Positions 46,136 to 54,460 are shown, counted from the stretch's first letter. The stretch is DNA of 64,000 bases from Anaerovibrio lipolyticus (GCF_021531495.1 NZ_JADYTY010000003.1:42851-106850); one strand, 5' to 3'. Notes: generated from the letters alone by a model not told the origin. A program made the numbers and translations.

Positions 46136-47158
46136 ATGGGTGTAATTGTTTTTCGAGCAGATGCTTCTAGATTGATAGGCAGTGGTCATGTTATGCGCTG
46201 TCTGACCTTAGCACAAAGATTGCGTAAAGAGCAAAATGCCAAAGTAATTTTTATTATGCGAAAGCTATCAGGCAATTTGATAGATGTAGCGCGAAAGCAA
46301 GGTTTTACTGTTTTGGTACTGCCACAAGCAGATGAAGACTATAAGTTGGAGGACTATGGCTTGTGGTTGACTGTGCCTATGGAAGTAGATGCTCAGCAAA
46401 CCATAAAGGTATTACAGCATTATTTGCAAGAACATGACTGTGATGTTGCTGATAGACTAATTGTTGATAGCTATGCTTTGGATGAGCAGTGGGAGCGAAT
46501 GTTACGTCCATATTGTAAGGAAATCATGGTTATTGATGATTTGGCCAATCGCAGGCATGAGTGTGATATTTTGCTAGACCAGAATTTTTATTCGAATAAG
46601 GATGTTCGCTATGCAGGACTGGTTCCAGAGCATTGCAAAATGCTTTTGGGACCAGAGCATGCACTGCTTCGAGAGGAGTTTTATGAATCAAAAAAGCATC
46701 TCCGTAAGCGTGATGGAAATATCAAAAACATCCTAGTGTTCTACGGTGGCAGCGATTTGACCAATGAAACTGAAAAAGCTATCAAAGCATTAGTCCAGCT
46801 ACATGATGAAGGCTATAGCTTTACGGCAGATATTATTACAGGTTTATCAAATTATCGCAGAGGAAAAATAGAGAAGATATGTAGTAAATATCATTTTTTG
46901 CATTATTATTGCCAAGTCAGCAATATGGCAGAGTTTATGAACAAGGCAGATTTGATGCTGGGCGCAGGAGGCTCTACCACATGGGAAAGGCTATATATGG
47001 AGTTGCCAGCCTTGGTAACTGCTGTAGCAGAAAATCAGATACAGGGATGTGAAGATTGTAGGCAGGCGGGAATTATAGAGTATTTAGGCATTAATAAGGA
47101 TGTTAGGGTAGATACGATTTTAGAGGCTTTGCATAAAAAGTTAGATAAACATAATTGA
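46136..47158 (+). CDS. pseG: UDP-sugar hydrolase PseG
   Basis: A 340-residue GT-B-like hydrolase. The N-terminal FRADASRLIGSGHVMRCLTLAQRL matches PseG, with the HV/GH pair near residues 16-20; VIDDLANR and GAGGSTTWERLYMELPAL are further signatures. It removes UDP from the 2,4-diacetamido-trideoxy-altrose intermediate. It starts six bases after pseC. Confidence 0.92.
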   Translation: MGVIVFRADASRLIGSGHVMRCLTLAQRLRKEQNAKVIFIMRKLSGNLIDVARKQGFTVLVLPQADEDYKLEDYGLWLTVPMEVDAQQTIKVLQHYLQEHDCDVADRLIVDSYALDEQWERMLRPYCKEIMVIDDLANRRHECDILLDQNFYSNKDVRYAGLVPEHCKMLLGPEHALLREEFYESKKHLRKRDGNIKNILVFYGGSDLTNETEKAIKALVQLHDEGYSFTADIITGLSNYRRGKIEKICSKYHFLHYYCQVSNMAEFMNKADLMLGAGGSTTWERLYMELPALVTAVAENQIQGCEDCRQAGIIEYLGINKDVRVDTILEALHKKLDKHN

Positions 47159-47172
47159 AATGTGGTGATGTT

Positions 47173-47661
47173 TTGTCAGATGGTTTGAATTTGCGACCGG
47201 TAAATTTTGATGATAGAAAAATTTTATTTGAGTGGCGGAACGACTCTTTAACTAGAAAAAATTCTCTGCACACAGAGATAGTAAATTGGGAAAAACATTG
47301 TCAATGGTTTGAAAAAATATTAGATACTCATAGGTTATTTTTTATACTGGAAGATAAATATTATCCGGTAGGTCAAGTTCGAATTGATATTGAAAACGGT
47401 GTGGGTACTGTGAACTATAGTATTGCTCCTGATAAGCGAGGTTTTGGATATGGAAAGATTATATTACAGCTTTGCGAAAATTATTTATATGAACAACAGC
47501 CTAGTATCTCGCTTAGGGGAATTGTAAAGAAGGATAATATAGCTTCGCAGAAAATATTTTTGTCATTAAATTACGCAGAAAAAGAGGATGATAATTATTT
47601 TGTCTATGAAAAGACAGCATTATCACACTACAAAATAAAGAACGCAATTTCGAGAGGATAA
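47173..47661 (+). CDS. pseH: GNAT acetyltransferase PseH
   Basis: About 163 residues of a GNAT fold: LRPVNFDDRKILFEWRND at the N-terminus and IAPDKRGFGYGKIILQLCE as the acetyl-CoA motif. Position between pseG and pseI identifies it as the N-acetyltransferase acting at C4 of the altrosamine intermediate. The start is unclear: TTG at 47173 has a GGTGA site, and TTG at 47155 overlaps the pseG stop. The following formyltransferase begins at its stop codon. Confidence 0.85.
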   Translation: MSDGLNLRPVNFDDRKILFEWRNDSLTRKNSLHTEIVNWEKHCQWFEKILDTHRLFFILEDKYYPVGQVRIDIENGVGTVNYSIAPDKRGFGYGKIILQLCENYLYEQQPSISLRGIVKKDNIASQKIFLSLNYAEKEDDNYFVYEKTALSHYKIKNAISRG

Positions 47662-48257
47662 TACTCCTTACCAATAATCGCAATACATTGCCATTGTATG
47701 AATGGATTTCAACTAGTACAGAATGTTTACTATATAGTGATAAGATTACAACTGGTATTTTGAACAATTATAAACCAAAATTGATAGTAAGCTATAACTA
47801 TAAGCATATCATTACTCAGGATGTTATTGATTACATGAATGGACAGTGTATAAACCTACATATATCCATGTTACCGTGGAATAGAGGTGCAGATTCCAAC
47901 TTTTGGAGTTTTGTAGATGATACGCCAAAGGGGGTGACTGTTCATAGAATTGCTAAAGGATTAGATACTGGAGATATAATTTTTCAAAAAGAATTATTCT
48001 TTGATGAATCGCAAGAAACTTTTCTGAGTACATATCAGATTTTGCAAAAAGAAATTATTGATTTGTTTAAGTTAAATTTTCAGAAATTATTGAATGGGAA
48101 TTATGATGCAAAACAACAGTGTTGTGTAGGCACATATCATCGCAGACAGGATATGCTGGATCTTATCAATGAGGTTGCTTTTAGTTGGGATATGAACATA
48201 AACCGTTTTAAGGAAAATTTGCAGGTGAAGAAAAATGAATTTTCAGCAGAGAAATAA
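47661..48257 (+). CDS. Methionyl-tRNA-formyltransferase-like sugar N-formyltransferase
   Basis: About 190-198 residues. The formyl-THF active site is visible: INLHISMLPWNRGADSN (Asn and His) and GLDTGDIIF (Asp). The usual first beta strand (IILLTNNRN) is encoded upstream of the first canonical start (TTG at 47688). The true start may therefore be a non-standard codon such as ATA 47661 just behind GAGAGG, or the protein may lack its first strand. Between pseH and pseI it suggests an N-formyl variant of pseudaminic acid. The 3' end overlaps pseI by 23 bases. Confidence 0.75.
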   Translation: MLLTNNRNTLPLYEWISTSTECLLYSDKITTGILNNYKPKLIVSYNYKHIITQDVIDYMNGQCINLHISMLPWNRGADSNFWSFVDDTPKGVTVHRIAKGLDTGDIIFQKELFFDESQETFLSTYQILQKEIIDLFKLNFQKLLNGNYDAKQQCCVGTYHRRQDMLDLINEVAFSWDMNINRFKENLQVKKNEFSAEK

Positions 48258-49272
48258 ACCTTTTATTATAGCGGAAATGAGTGGAAATCATAATCATTCA
48301 TTAGAACGAGCTTTGCAGATAGTGGATGCAGCGGCGGAGTCTGGTGTAGATGCTTTGAAGCTGCAAACATATACAGCTGATACTATAACCATAGACAAAA
48401 GTGATGGAGAGTTTTTTATAAGTGATCCTAATAATTTATGGAAAGGTGAATCTCTTTATAGCTTGTATCAGAAAGCCTATACACCTTGGGAATGGCATAA
48501 AGCTATTTTTGACAGGTGCAAGGAAAAAGGAATAGTTTGCTTTAGTACACCCTTTGATTTTACAGCAGTAGATTTCTTGGAGGAATTAGATTGTCCTATT
48601 TATAAAATAGCTTCCTTTGAAAATATCGATATTCCACTGATAAAGCGGGTAGCTAAGACCGGCAAGCCTATGATTGTATCAACTGGTATGGCTAGCCTCA
48701 GTGAATTAGACGATTTGGTTCGCACTGCCAAGGAAAATGGCTGTCAGGATTTGGCCTTGCTGAAATGTACTAGCAGCTATCCTGCCACACCAAAAGGGAC
48801 AAATTTATTGACCATTCCTCATATGAAGGAGTTGTTTAAATGCAATGTAGGCTTATCTGACCACACTCTTGGCATAGGAGCTGCAGTGGCCAGCGTGGCA
48901 TTAGGAGCAACCGTTATCGAAAAGCATTTTACTTTATCTAGAGCAGATGGCGGAGTGGACGCAGCATTTTCCATGGAACCAGCAGAAATGGCTCAGCTTG
49001 TAAGAGAATGTAATACTGCCTGTGAGGCATTAGGCGAAGTTAGCTATGAAATACAGGAGCAGGAAAAGAAATCTGTAGTATTCAGAAGAAGCCTGTATAT
49101 TGTAGAAGATATGAAGGCTGGAGATAGAATAACTGAGAAAAATATGAGAAGTATAAGACCAGGATTGGGGTTAAAACCTAAATATTATAATGCAGTTCTA
49201 GGGAAAAAGGTTGTACATGATATAAAAAAAGGAACTAAATTAACTTGGGATATAATAGAGACTTTTATCTGA
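48235..49272 (+). CDS. pseI: Pseudaminic acid synthase PseI
   Basis: A 345-residue NeuB-family protein. The NeuB barrel has IAEMSGNHNHSLERALQIV, DALKLQTYT and STPFDFTAVDFLEEL; the C-terminal SAF antifreeze-like domain (about 285-345) has RSLYIVEDMKAGD. It condenses the trideoxy sugar with phosphoenolpyruvate to form pseudaminic acid. AGGTG lies before the ATG. The CMP-activating enzyme PseF is not in the window. Confidence 0.94.
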   Translation: MNFQQRNKPFIIAEMSGNHNHSLERALQIVDAAAESGVDALKLQTYTADTITIDKSDGEFFISDPNNLWKGESLYSLYQKAYTPWEWHKAIFDRCKEKGIVCFSTPFDFTAVDFLEELDCPIYKIASFENIDIPLIKRVAKTGKPMIVSTGMASLSELDDLVRTAKENGCQDLALLKCTSSYPATPKGTNLLTIPHMKELFKCNVGLSDHTLGIGAAVASVALGATVIEKHFTLSRADGGVDAAFSMEPAEMAQLVRECNTACEALGEVSYEIQEQEKKSVVFRRSLYIVEDMKAGDRITEKNMRSIRPGLGLKPKYYNAVLGKKVVHDIKKGTKLTWDIIETFI

Positions 49273-49330
49273 TTTATATATTGATATTAAAGTTTGTTTT
49301 AGTGAATAAATGGTTTGTCAGGTGATTGCG

Positions 49331-49852
49331 ATGAATATACATGTAGAGTTAGAAAATGAAAATAAATGCCCGATATTGTCTCATTATACGAAATTAGAAA
49401 AAGCACTAGAAATATTACGTAGTGGAAAACTAGTGCTTAGGTGTAATAGTTTTCGATTTATGAATGATCCTCGAGAATGTAAAGCGTGGCGTTTTAATAC
49501 AACTAAGAATACAAAAAATGACATATTATGTATTGAAAATGAATTTGCTAATAAAGTAAAAAAGAATATATCAGCAATTTCTTTTGCCATGGATCACCCA
49601 AATGTTTATTATAAAACTGATTTGAGGGCAGATTATTATTATGGATATTATAGACCCAGAATGTGGGCACAATATGCAGAGCAGCATCAAGGCGTGTGTC
49701 TTGTTTTTGATAAGGAAAAATTATTGAAGTGTTTTGAAAAGTCATTAAGTGCTAAAGGTGATTTATATTACGGAGAAGTAGATTATTTTGATGGTGACAG
49801 TATACCACAACACTTATCAGGGGAAATTCAAGATATGGAGAGTGAGTGTTAA
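49331..49852 (+). CDS. DUF2971-like protein, possibly truncated
   Basis: A 173-residue protein with DUF2971 features: SHYTKLEKALEILRSGKLVLRCNSFRFMNDPREC near the N-terminus, then ISFAMDHPN and PRMWAQYAEQHQGVCLVF. Typical members are longer, so the C-terminus may be lost. Function is unknown; relatives are found in mobile and defence regions. AGGTGA precedes the ATG at 49331. It interrupts the functional order of the glycan genes, and the next gene starts after 6 bases. Confidence 0.6.
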   Translation: MNIHVELENENKCPILSHYTKLEKALEILRSGKLVLRCNSFRFMNDPRECKAWRFNTTKNTKNDILCIENEFANKVKKNISAISFAMDHPNVYYKTDLRADYYYGYYRPRMWAQYAEQHQGVCLVFDKEKLLKCFEKSLSAKGDLYYGEVDYFDGDSIPQHLSGEIQDMESEC

Positions 49853-49858
49853 TATTTT

Positions 49859-51022
49859 ATGAATAAAAGAATTTATTTATATGGTTGTAATCACAGGTCA
49901 GAGGTGGTATTTAGGAAACTAAAGGATTCAGGTGTAAGAGTAACTGCTTTTGTAGACAGAAGCAAAAAAGGTGCTAATATTATAAATCTCCAGGAATTAG
50001 AGCTTGTAGATGATAAAGATGATGTATGTATTTATATATGTATGCAAAATGCTATGCAACATGAAATTGTAGCAGATATGCTTTTTAGAATGGGGTTTCA
50101 TTATATAATTTTTTTACCGGTATCTAGCAAATACAATATGCAAGCATATAAAATGGTTGAATTATGGAATAAAATTTATGAAGAAGGTATAGATTTTGTT
50201 ATTGATATTCCACGATACGAAAATCTGATTACGAGAGATACAGATGAAAACAATAATATTGTATATGCACCCATGGAACTTATATTTACCTCAAAATTTT
50301 TTTTAAAGGAGTATAGAAATTGGGAAAATAGGCACATTTCATTGTATGAACCATATAATCAGTTATATAGATATATATATGAAGGAAGAGAACTTCCAAA
50401 GGAATATTTGCAGGAGAATTTCGATTTACGTGGCAAAGAAAAACAAAGTACTATAAGGGACAGAATTATTTTATACGAAGGGCTTTCAAGCAGAATGAAT
50501 AATGATTCTCTCTATTATCATGTAATGACATGTCCAGTAGAAGTTAGTGAGTCTGGTGTTTTTAATCTAAAGGATGGCCATCATAGAGCTAATTTAGCTT
50601 TTCATTTAGGTAAGGATTTTTTGCCAGTTAGGGTTCACGGTGGTGAGGTAAATTATCGATGGCTTAATGAATTCATGCAGCATAGAAATTATAAATTATT
50701 TTTACTGTTGTCAGATATTGTTCTTTTTTCATCAGATTTTGCGTCCTGTAATATTTTTTCAGTGGATCATAGTTATATAATAGCAAAATACATGAAGCTA
50801 TTAGCAGGTGATGAAATTGATATTTTAGTTACTGATGATATGCAGCATATGAAGCAGGCTGACCTGCAAATTATATTTAAACGCAACCGGGATGATGTAA
50901 TAGGAAACATATACATATATAACAGAAGTAACGAGTTGTTTCATATGAAGCCATGTTATGTGTTTGATAATTGTATATATCATGTTCATATAAATGAGGG
51001 GGATATTAATGATTTTACGTGA
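49859..51022 (+). CDS. Unknown protein with Rossmann-like N-terminus and DGHHR motif
   Basis: A 387-residue protein. Residues 1-85 look like the CoA/nucleotide-binding Rossmann-like unit of PglD-type and related proteins (YLYGCNHRSEVVFRKLKDSGVRVTAFVDRS). A later FNLKDGHHRANLAFHLGKDFLPVRV contains the DGHHR motif of ParB/sulfiredoxin-like folds, used by some kinases and NTPases. No enzyme activity can be assigned. Its end overlaps the methyltransferase gene that follows, and both share the N-terminal unit type. Confidence 0.5.
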   Translation: MNKRIYLYGCNHRSEVVFRKLKDSGVRVTAFVDRSKKGANIINLQELELVDDKDDVCIYICMQNAMQHEIVADMLFRMGFHYIIFLPVSSKYNMQAYKMVELWNKIYEEGIDFVIDIPRYENLITRDTDENNNIVYAPMELIFTSKFFLKEYRNWENRHISLYEPYNQLYRYIYEGRELPKEYLQENFDLRGKEKQSTIRDRIILYEGLSSRMNNDSLYYHVMTCPVEVSESGVFNLKDGHHRANLAFHLGKDFLPVRVHGGEVNYRWLNEFMQHRNYKLFLLLSDIVLFSSDFASCNIFSVDHSYIIAKYMKLLAGDEIDILVTDDMQHMKQADLQIIFKRNRDDVIGNIYIYNRSNELFHMKPCYVFDNCIYHVHINEGDINDFT

Positions 51023-52019
51023 AGAGTTTTCAAGAGTGATGGATAACTGCCATAAGGTATATATTTTTGGTACAGGGCAAGTAGCTGATAGGTTATATGA
51101 GCTAATCAAAGCATATGATGGAAATGATGAGAGAATTTTGGGATTTGTTGTTTCAGAAGATAAATTTTGCAACCAAAATAAACCTAAAAAAGTGTGGGTT
51201 GTTAGCGAGGATTTAGATTTTAGCATTCCGTTTTTGGTAACTGTTAATAGGGTATATCATCCAGAAGTGTTTGAATTGCTAGGTAAGCTTGGAGCAAAGA
51301 GTATAGAAGCACATAAATTTTATATGCTTGAATTGACTGGTGAAGGTAATTTGAATGCAGAAATTCGTATGAGTGGAGATTGTTACAATGGAATATTAAC
51401 AGAGGACGAATTATCTTGTAGAAATAAATTATTAGATTTATATTGTAAAAATTCTCAAGCCTTTGGGGAAGGTAAATTTTATCAGAGTTTCCCTAGGATT
51501 AAGCTCGAAGGAGAACGGCCTACAGATATTCGGATAGAAAAATATGATTTAAAACAGTATCTTTCTAAGAAAGTTGATGTTTTAGACATTGGTGCAAATG
51601 ATGGATTTATTGATCTGGAAATATCATCTGAAGTAAATTCAGTTTTGGGCGTTGAATACAATGAAAAGCTTGTGGAGATTGCACATGTAGCCAAAGATAT
51701 ATTAAAAATAGATAATGTAGATTTTGTATGTGATGATTATAATCATTGGAAAACTGTCAATCGTAGAAAATTTGATATTATCTTTTCCTTTGCAATCCAT
51801 ATATGGATTGGCACAACACCAGAGGAATACGCAAGAGATATTTATAAAATGCTAAATAATAATGGCGTATTTTTCTTTGAATCTCAGACTTTGGAGAGTG
51901 ATGTAAAGTATGTTGATTATTGCAAAGAATTTGAACGTGTAGGCTTAAAAAAAATTAGGGAGGAGGATTTTAGTGATGATGGTAAAACAAACCGTAGGTT
52001 TGCCGTATTCGCAAAGTAA
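51009..52019 (+). CDS. Rossmann-fused SAM methyltransferase
   Basis: A 336-residue protein. The N-terminal unit (about 1-105: VYIFGTGQVADRLYELIKA, GFVVSEDKF) resembles that of the preceding protein. The C-terminal half is a class I methyltransferase with VLDIGANDGFIDLEISSEVNSVLGVEYNEKL and an FSFAIHIWIG segment. It probably methylates a sugar or glycan. Start at ATG 51009 behind GAGGGGG; an upstream ATG at 50994 is within the ribosome site. Confidence 0.75.
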   Translation: MILREEFSRVMDNCHKVYIFGTGQVADRLYELIKAYDGNDERILGFVVSEDKFCNQNKPKKVWVVSEDLDFSIPFLVTVNRVYHPEVFELLGKLGAKSIEAHKFYMLELTGEGNLNAEIRMSGDCYNGILTEDELSCRNKLLDLYCKNSQAFGEGKFYQSFPRIKLEGERPTDIRIEKYDLKQYLSKKVDVLDIGANDGFIDLEISSEVNSVLGVEYNEKLVEIAHVAKDILKIDNVDFVCDDYNHWKTVNRRKFDIIFSFAIHIWIGTTPEEYARDIYKMLNNNGVFFFESQTLESDVKYVDYCKEFERVGLKKIREEDFSDDGKTNRRFAVFAK

Positions 52020-52060
52020 TCAAAATCTTAAAATACCTAAATTTAAGGATTTGAAAAATA

Positions 52061-52089
52061 TTTATGATAAGGTAGGATTATAATATAAT
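52061..52089 (+). promoter_or_regulatory. Possible promoter before rfbF
   Basis: Two overlapping TATAAT boxes (52079-52084 and 52084-52089) with a weak TTTATG 17 bases upstream of the second, about 50 bases before the rfbF start. Confidence 0.3.
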
Positions 52090-52137
52090 GTGTAACACAA
52101 ATGGTTTATAAAATATAATAGCCATGGAGGAGAGGGT

Positions 52138-52917
52138 ATGAAAGCAGTTATTTTGGCAGGTGGTTACGGCACCCGCATATCGGAGGAATCTCAATACAAG
52201 CCAAAGCCTATGATTGAGGTTGGGGGGATGCCAATTCTTTGGCATATTATGAAGGAGTATTCTGTTTATGGTATCAATGATTTTGTAATCTGTGCTGGGT
52301 ACAAGCAGTACATGATTAAGGAATGGTTTAATAATTATTTCTTGAATACCAGTGATGTAACCTTTGATATGACTGATGGCAACAAGGTTATTCTGCATGA
52401 GCAGCACTCGGAGCCTTGGCGGGTGACGGTGGTTGATACTGGGGAGAACACCATGACGGGAGGTCGTATCAAGAGAATCCAGAAGTATATTGGAGATGAA
52501 ACTTTCTGCATGACCTATGGCGATGGGGTGTGTGACGTGGATATTTCGGAAATAATCAAATTTCATCGTTCCCATGGCAAGCTGGCTACCTTGACCTCTG
52601 TACTTTTGGATCAGTCCAAGGGGGTGTTGAATATAGGCGGTGATAATGCGGTGCAGTCCTTCCGGGAAAAATCCAAGGAGGACAGTGCACCTATTAATGC
52701 TGGCTATATGGTACTAGAGCCGGAGATATTCGATTATCTGGATGGAGATGAGTGCATTTTTGAGCAGGCACCTTTGGAAAAATTAGCCGAGGAAGGGCAG
52801 CTTATGAGCTATCGTCATCGTGGCTTCTGGCAGTGCATGGACACCATGCGGGAGAAAATCCAGCTAGAAAATCTTTGGACTCACGGCAAAGCACCTTGGA
52901 AGGTATGGGATGAGTAA
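52138..52917 (+). CDS. rfbF: Glucose-1-phosphate cytidylyltransferase
   Basis: A 259-residue nucleotidyltransferase. MKAVILAGGYGTRISEESQYKPKPMIEVGG is the family signature; YGDGVCDVDI and GFWQCMDTMREKI follow. It makes CDP-glucose, the first step toward 3,6-dideoxyhexoses. GGAGGAGAGG precedes the ATG. It is the first of four CDP-sugar genes, but a foreign small unit lies between it and rfbG. Confidence 0.93.
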   Translation: MKAVILAGGYGTRISEESQYKPKPMIEVGGMPILWHIMKEYSVYGINDFVICAGYKQYMIKEWFNNYFLNTSDVTFDMTDGNKVILHEQHSEPWRVTVVDTGENTMTGGRIKRIQKYIGDETFCMTYGDGVCDVDISEIIKFHRSHGKLATLTSVLLDQSKGVLNIGGDNAVQSFREKSKEDSAPINAGYMVLEPEIFDYLDGDECIFEQAPLEKLAEEGQLMSYRHRGFWQCMDTMREKIQLENLWTHGKAPWKVWDE

Positions 52918-52953
52918 ATGGTATTTGGCATTGTGGATAACGATACAGAATTT

Positions 52954-52982
52954 TTGACAAAAATATAGTAAAATTATATAAT
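52954..52982 (+). promoter_or_regulatory. Consensus promoter inside the rfb operon
   Basis: TTGACA (52954-52959), exactly 17 bases, then TATAAT (52977-52982). The best promoter match in the island, serving the dCTP-deaminase-like unit. Confidence 0.85.
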
Positions 52983-53020
52983 AAGAGTGTTCTAGTATAG
53001 TTTTTATAGAGGTGTTAAAA

Positions 53021-53632
53021 ATGGTCTTGTCCGACGGAATGATAAGAACTTTAGCAATTAATCAAAGGATGCTTGTACCATTTGAAGAAAATAGGTTGCA
53101 AGCGGTTTCCTATGATATTTCATCTGGTAAAGTTGCAGTAGTATATAGAAACATAGATCAATCTATAGATTTGCGAAATAAAGATTTAGTGCAGTTCGTG
53201 ACTCGTGATATAGATATTAGCAACGGATATCATATTAAGCCAAATGAATATATTTTGATAAAGACAAAAGAAAGGTTTGCTATACCGTCAAATATTACGG
53301 CACATATTAGACCACGTACAACCTTTACAAAATTGGGTCTCACAGTGTCTTGTCAACATATGAATCCTAATTTTCAAGGTTATCTCTATTTAGGATTGTA
53401 CAATGCAACACCTAATATTATAGACATTTACCCGGATTTGGTAATAGCACAAATGGTGTTTGAGGAAGTTAAAGGGGAAATAACGAAGGAAAAGTTATAC
53501 GATCATAAGAAAGACGCTAAATATCAAAATGAGGACGAATTTATCTCTCCTCAATACGATCAGTTAGATGATACTGAAAAAGTTAGGGTCGATAACATTA
53601 TAAATAGAATGTTAGGTAAAGAAAATGTCTAA
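53021..53632 (+). CDS. dCTP deaminase-like protein with altered active site
   Basis: A 203-residue member of the dCTP deaminase/dUTPase superfamily. SYDISSGK, IRPRTTFTKLGLTVSCQHMNP and a tail YDHKKDAKYQNEDE match Dcd. The catalytic glutamate of Dcd (in LEFYN) is Gly125 here (LGLYN), and the Asp of IDPG is Asn115. It may bind nucleotides without classical deamination. AGAGG precedes the ATG at 53021. It has its own consensus promoter and is followed by a broken membrane-protein gene and a DUF1653 gene. Confidence 0.75.
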   Translation: MVLSDGMIRTLAINQRMLVPFEENRLQAVSYDISSGKVAVVYRNIDQSIDLRNKDLVQFVTRDIDISNGYHIKPNEYILIKTKERFAIPSNITAHIRPRTTFTKLGLTVSCQHMNPNFQGYLYLGLYNATPNIIDIYPDLVIAQMVFEEVKGEITKEKLYDHKKDAKYQNEDEFISPQYDQLDDTEKVRVDNIINRMLGKENV

Positions 53633-54035
53633 GTTGAGAGATTTATTAGAAAAAAGTTTTCAAAATGAAAATATAACTGAGAAGGAGCTGCATTATAAAG
53701 ATATAATAATTGATCGATTATAGAAAGAAATAAAGCAGGAGATAATTACTGAGGAAGCTGAGCAGGTAATACAGGCAGAAGAAAAAAGAAGGCTTATAGG
53801 TAAGATTGGTTTAATAAAAGATACTTTTTGGACTGTGGTAATTATTGGTATCTTAGTCGGTGTAACTGGTAATCAGGTTACAGAGTTAGTTTCATTTGGT
53901 AAGTATGGTTTACCTATTGGATGGACGATAGCGTTAATAGTATTTTTAATATTAATCATGTATATTTATTTTTGGATCGGGTATTTAAAGCAGGCTACTG
54001 CGGAAATAACCACGTTTAAGGAGAAAAATGGATAG
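53625..54035 (+). pseudogene. Small membrane protein interrupted by a TAG codon
   Basis: From an ATG at 53625 (overlapping the upstream stop) the frame encodes a charged, helical stretch of 32 codons. An in-frame TAG at 53721-53723 follows, and then about 103 more codons with two membrane helices (VVIIGILVGVTG; IGWTIALIVFLILIMYIYFW) in the same frame, ending at 54035. A single nonsense change has probably inactivated it. The stop codon overlaps the next ATG. The family is not recognised. Confidence 0.6.
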
Positions 54036-54273
54036 AGCATTACCGCACAATGGGGAAATTTGGAGACATTTTAAGCAAAACGTTTATCGTATAATTACCA
54101 TTGCAGAGCATACAGAAGCAAAGGAAAAGTTGGTTATATATCAGGCGCTATATGGGAATTATGGTATATACGCAAGGCCGTTGCATATGTTTATGAGTGA
54201 AGTTGATCACGTGAAATACCCAAACTCAGAACAAAAATATAGGTTTGAAAAGATTAATACTGAGAGGAATTAG
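54028..54273 (+). CDS. DUF1653 protein
   Basis: An 81-residue protein with the DUF1653 pattern: [52 protein letters not shown]. These small beta-rich proteins are common, sometimes next to nucleotide-metabolism genes, and have no proven function. It starts eight bases inside the broken membrane-protein gene behind GGAG and is followed by a terminator. Confidence 0.75.
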   Translation: MDRALPHNGEIWRHFKQNVYRIITIAEHTEAKEKLVIYQALYGNYGIYARPLHMFMSEVDHVKYPNSEQKYRFEKINTERN

Positions 54274-54310
54274 CGTTGAGTACCGCAAGTATGGTTATAC
54301 TTGGGATTGG

Positions 54311-54338
54311 GGGCGAGGCGGTGAGCTTCGTCCTTTTT
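54311..54338 (+). terminator. Terminator closing the inserted unit
   Basis: A 9-bp stem GGGCGAGGC/GCTTCGTCC (two wobble pairs) with a five-base loop is followed by TTTTTG. Confidence 0.78.
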
Positions 54339-54370
54339 GTCTATAAAAAATAAAAATGCTAAGAGCAAAA

Positions 54371-54398
54371 TTGCTAGTGTAAAAGATATTACTAGATA
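54371..54398 (+). promoter_or_regulatory. Possible promoter before rfbG
   Basis: TTGCTA (54371-54376), a 16-base spacer and TAGATA (54393-54398), upstream of a hairpin terminator and the rfbG start. Weak. Confidence 0.3.
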
Positions 54399-54427
54399 TA
54401 GAAAATTGAAGTAAATTCGCAATTTGT

Positions 54428-54460
54428 GCCGTATGCTGTAAGGCATACGGCAATATTTTT
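54428..54460 (+). terminator. Attenuator-like hairpin before rfbG
   Basis: A perfect 9-bp stem GCCGTATGC/GCATACGGC with a six-base loop is followed by AATATTTTT, ending 14 bases before the rfbG start. It could terminate or attenuate incoming transcription. Confidence 0.7.
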
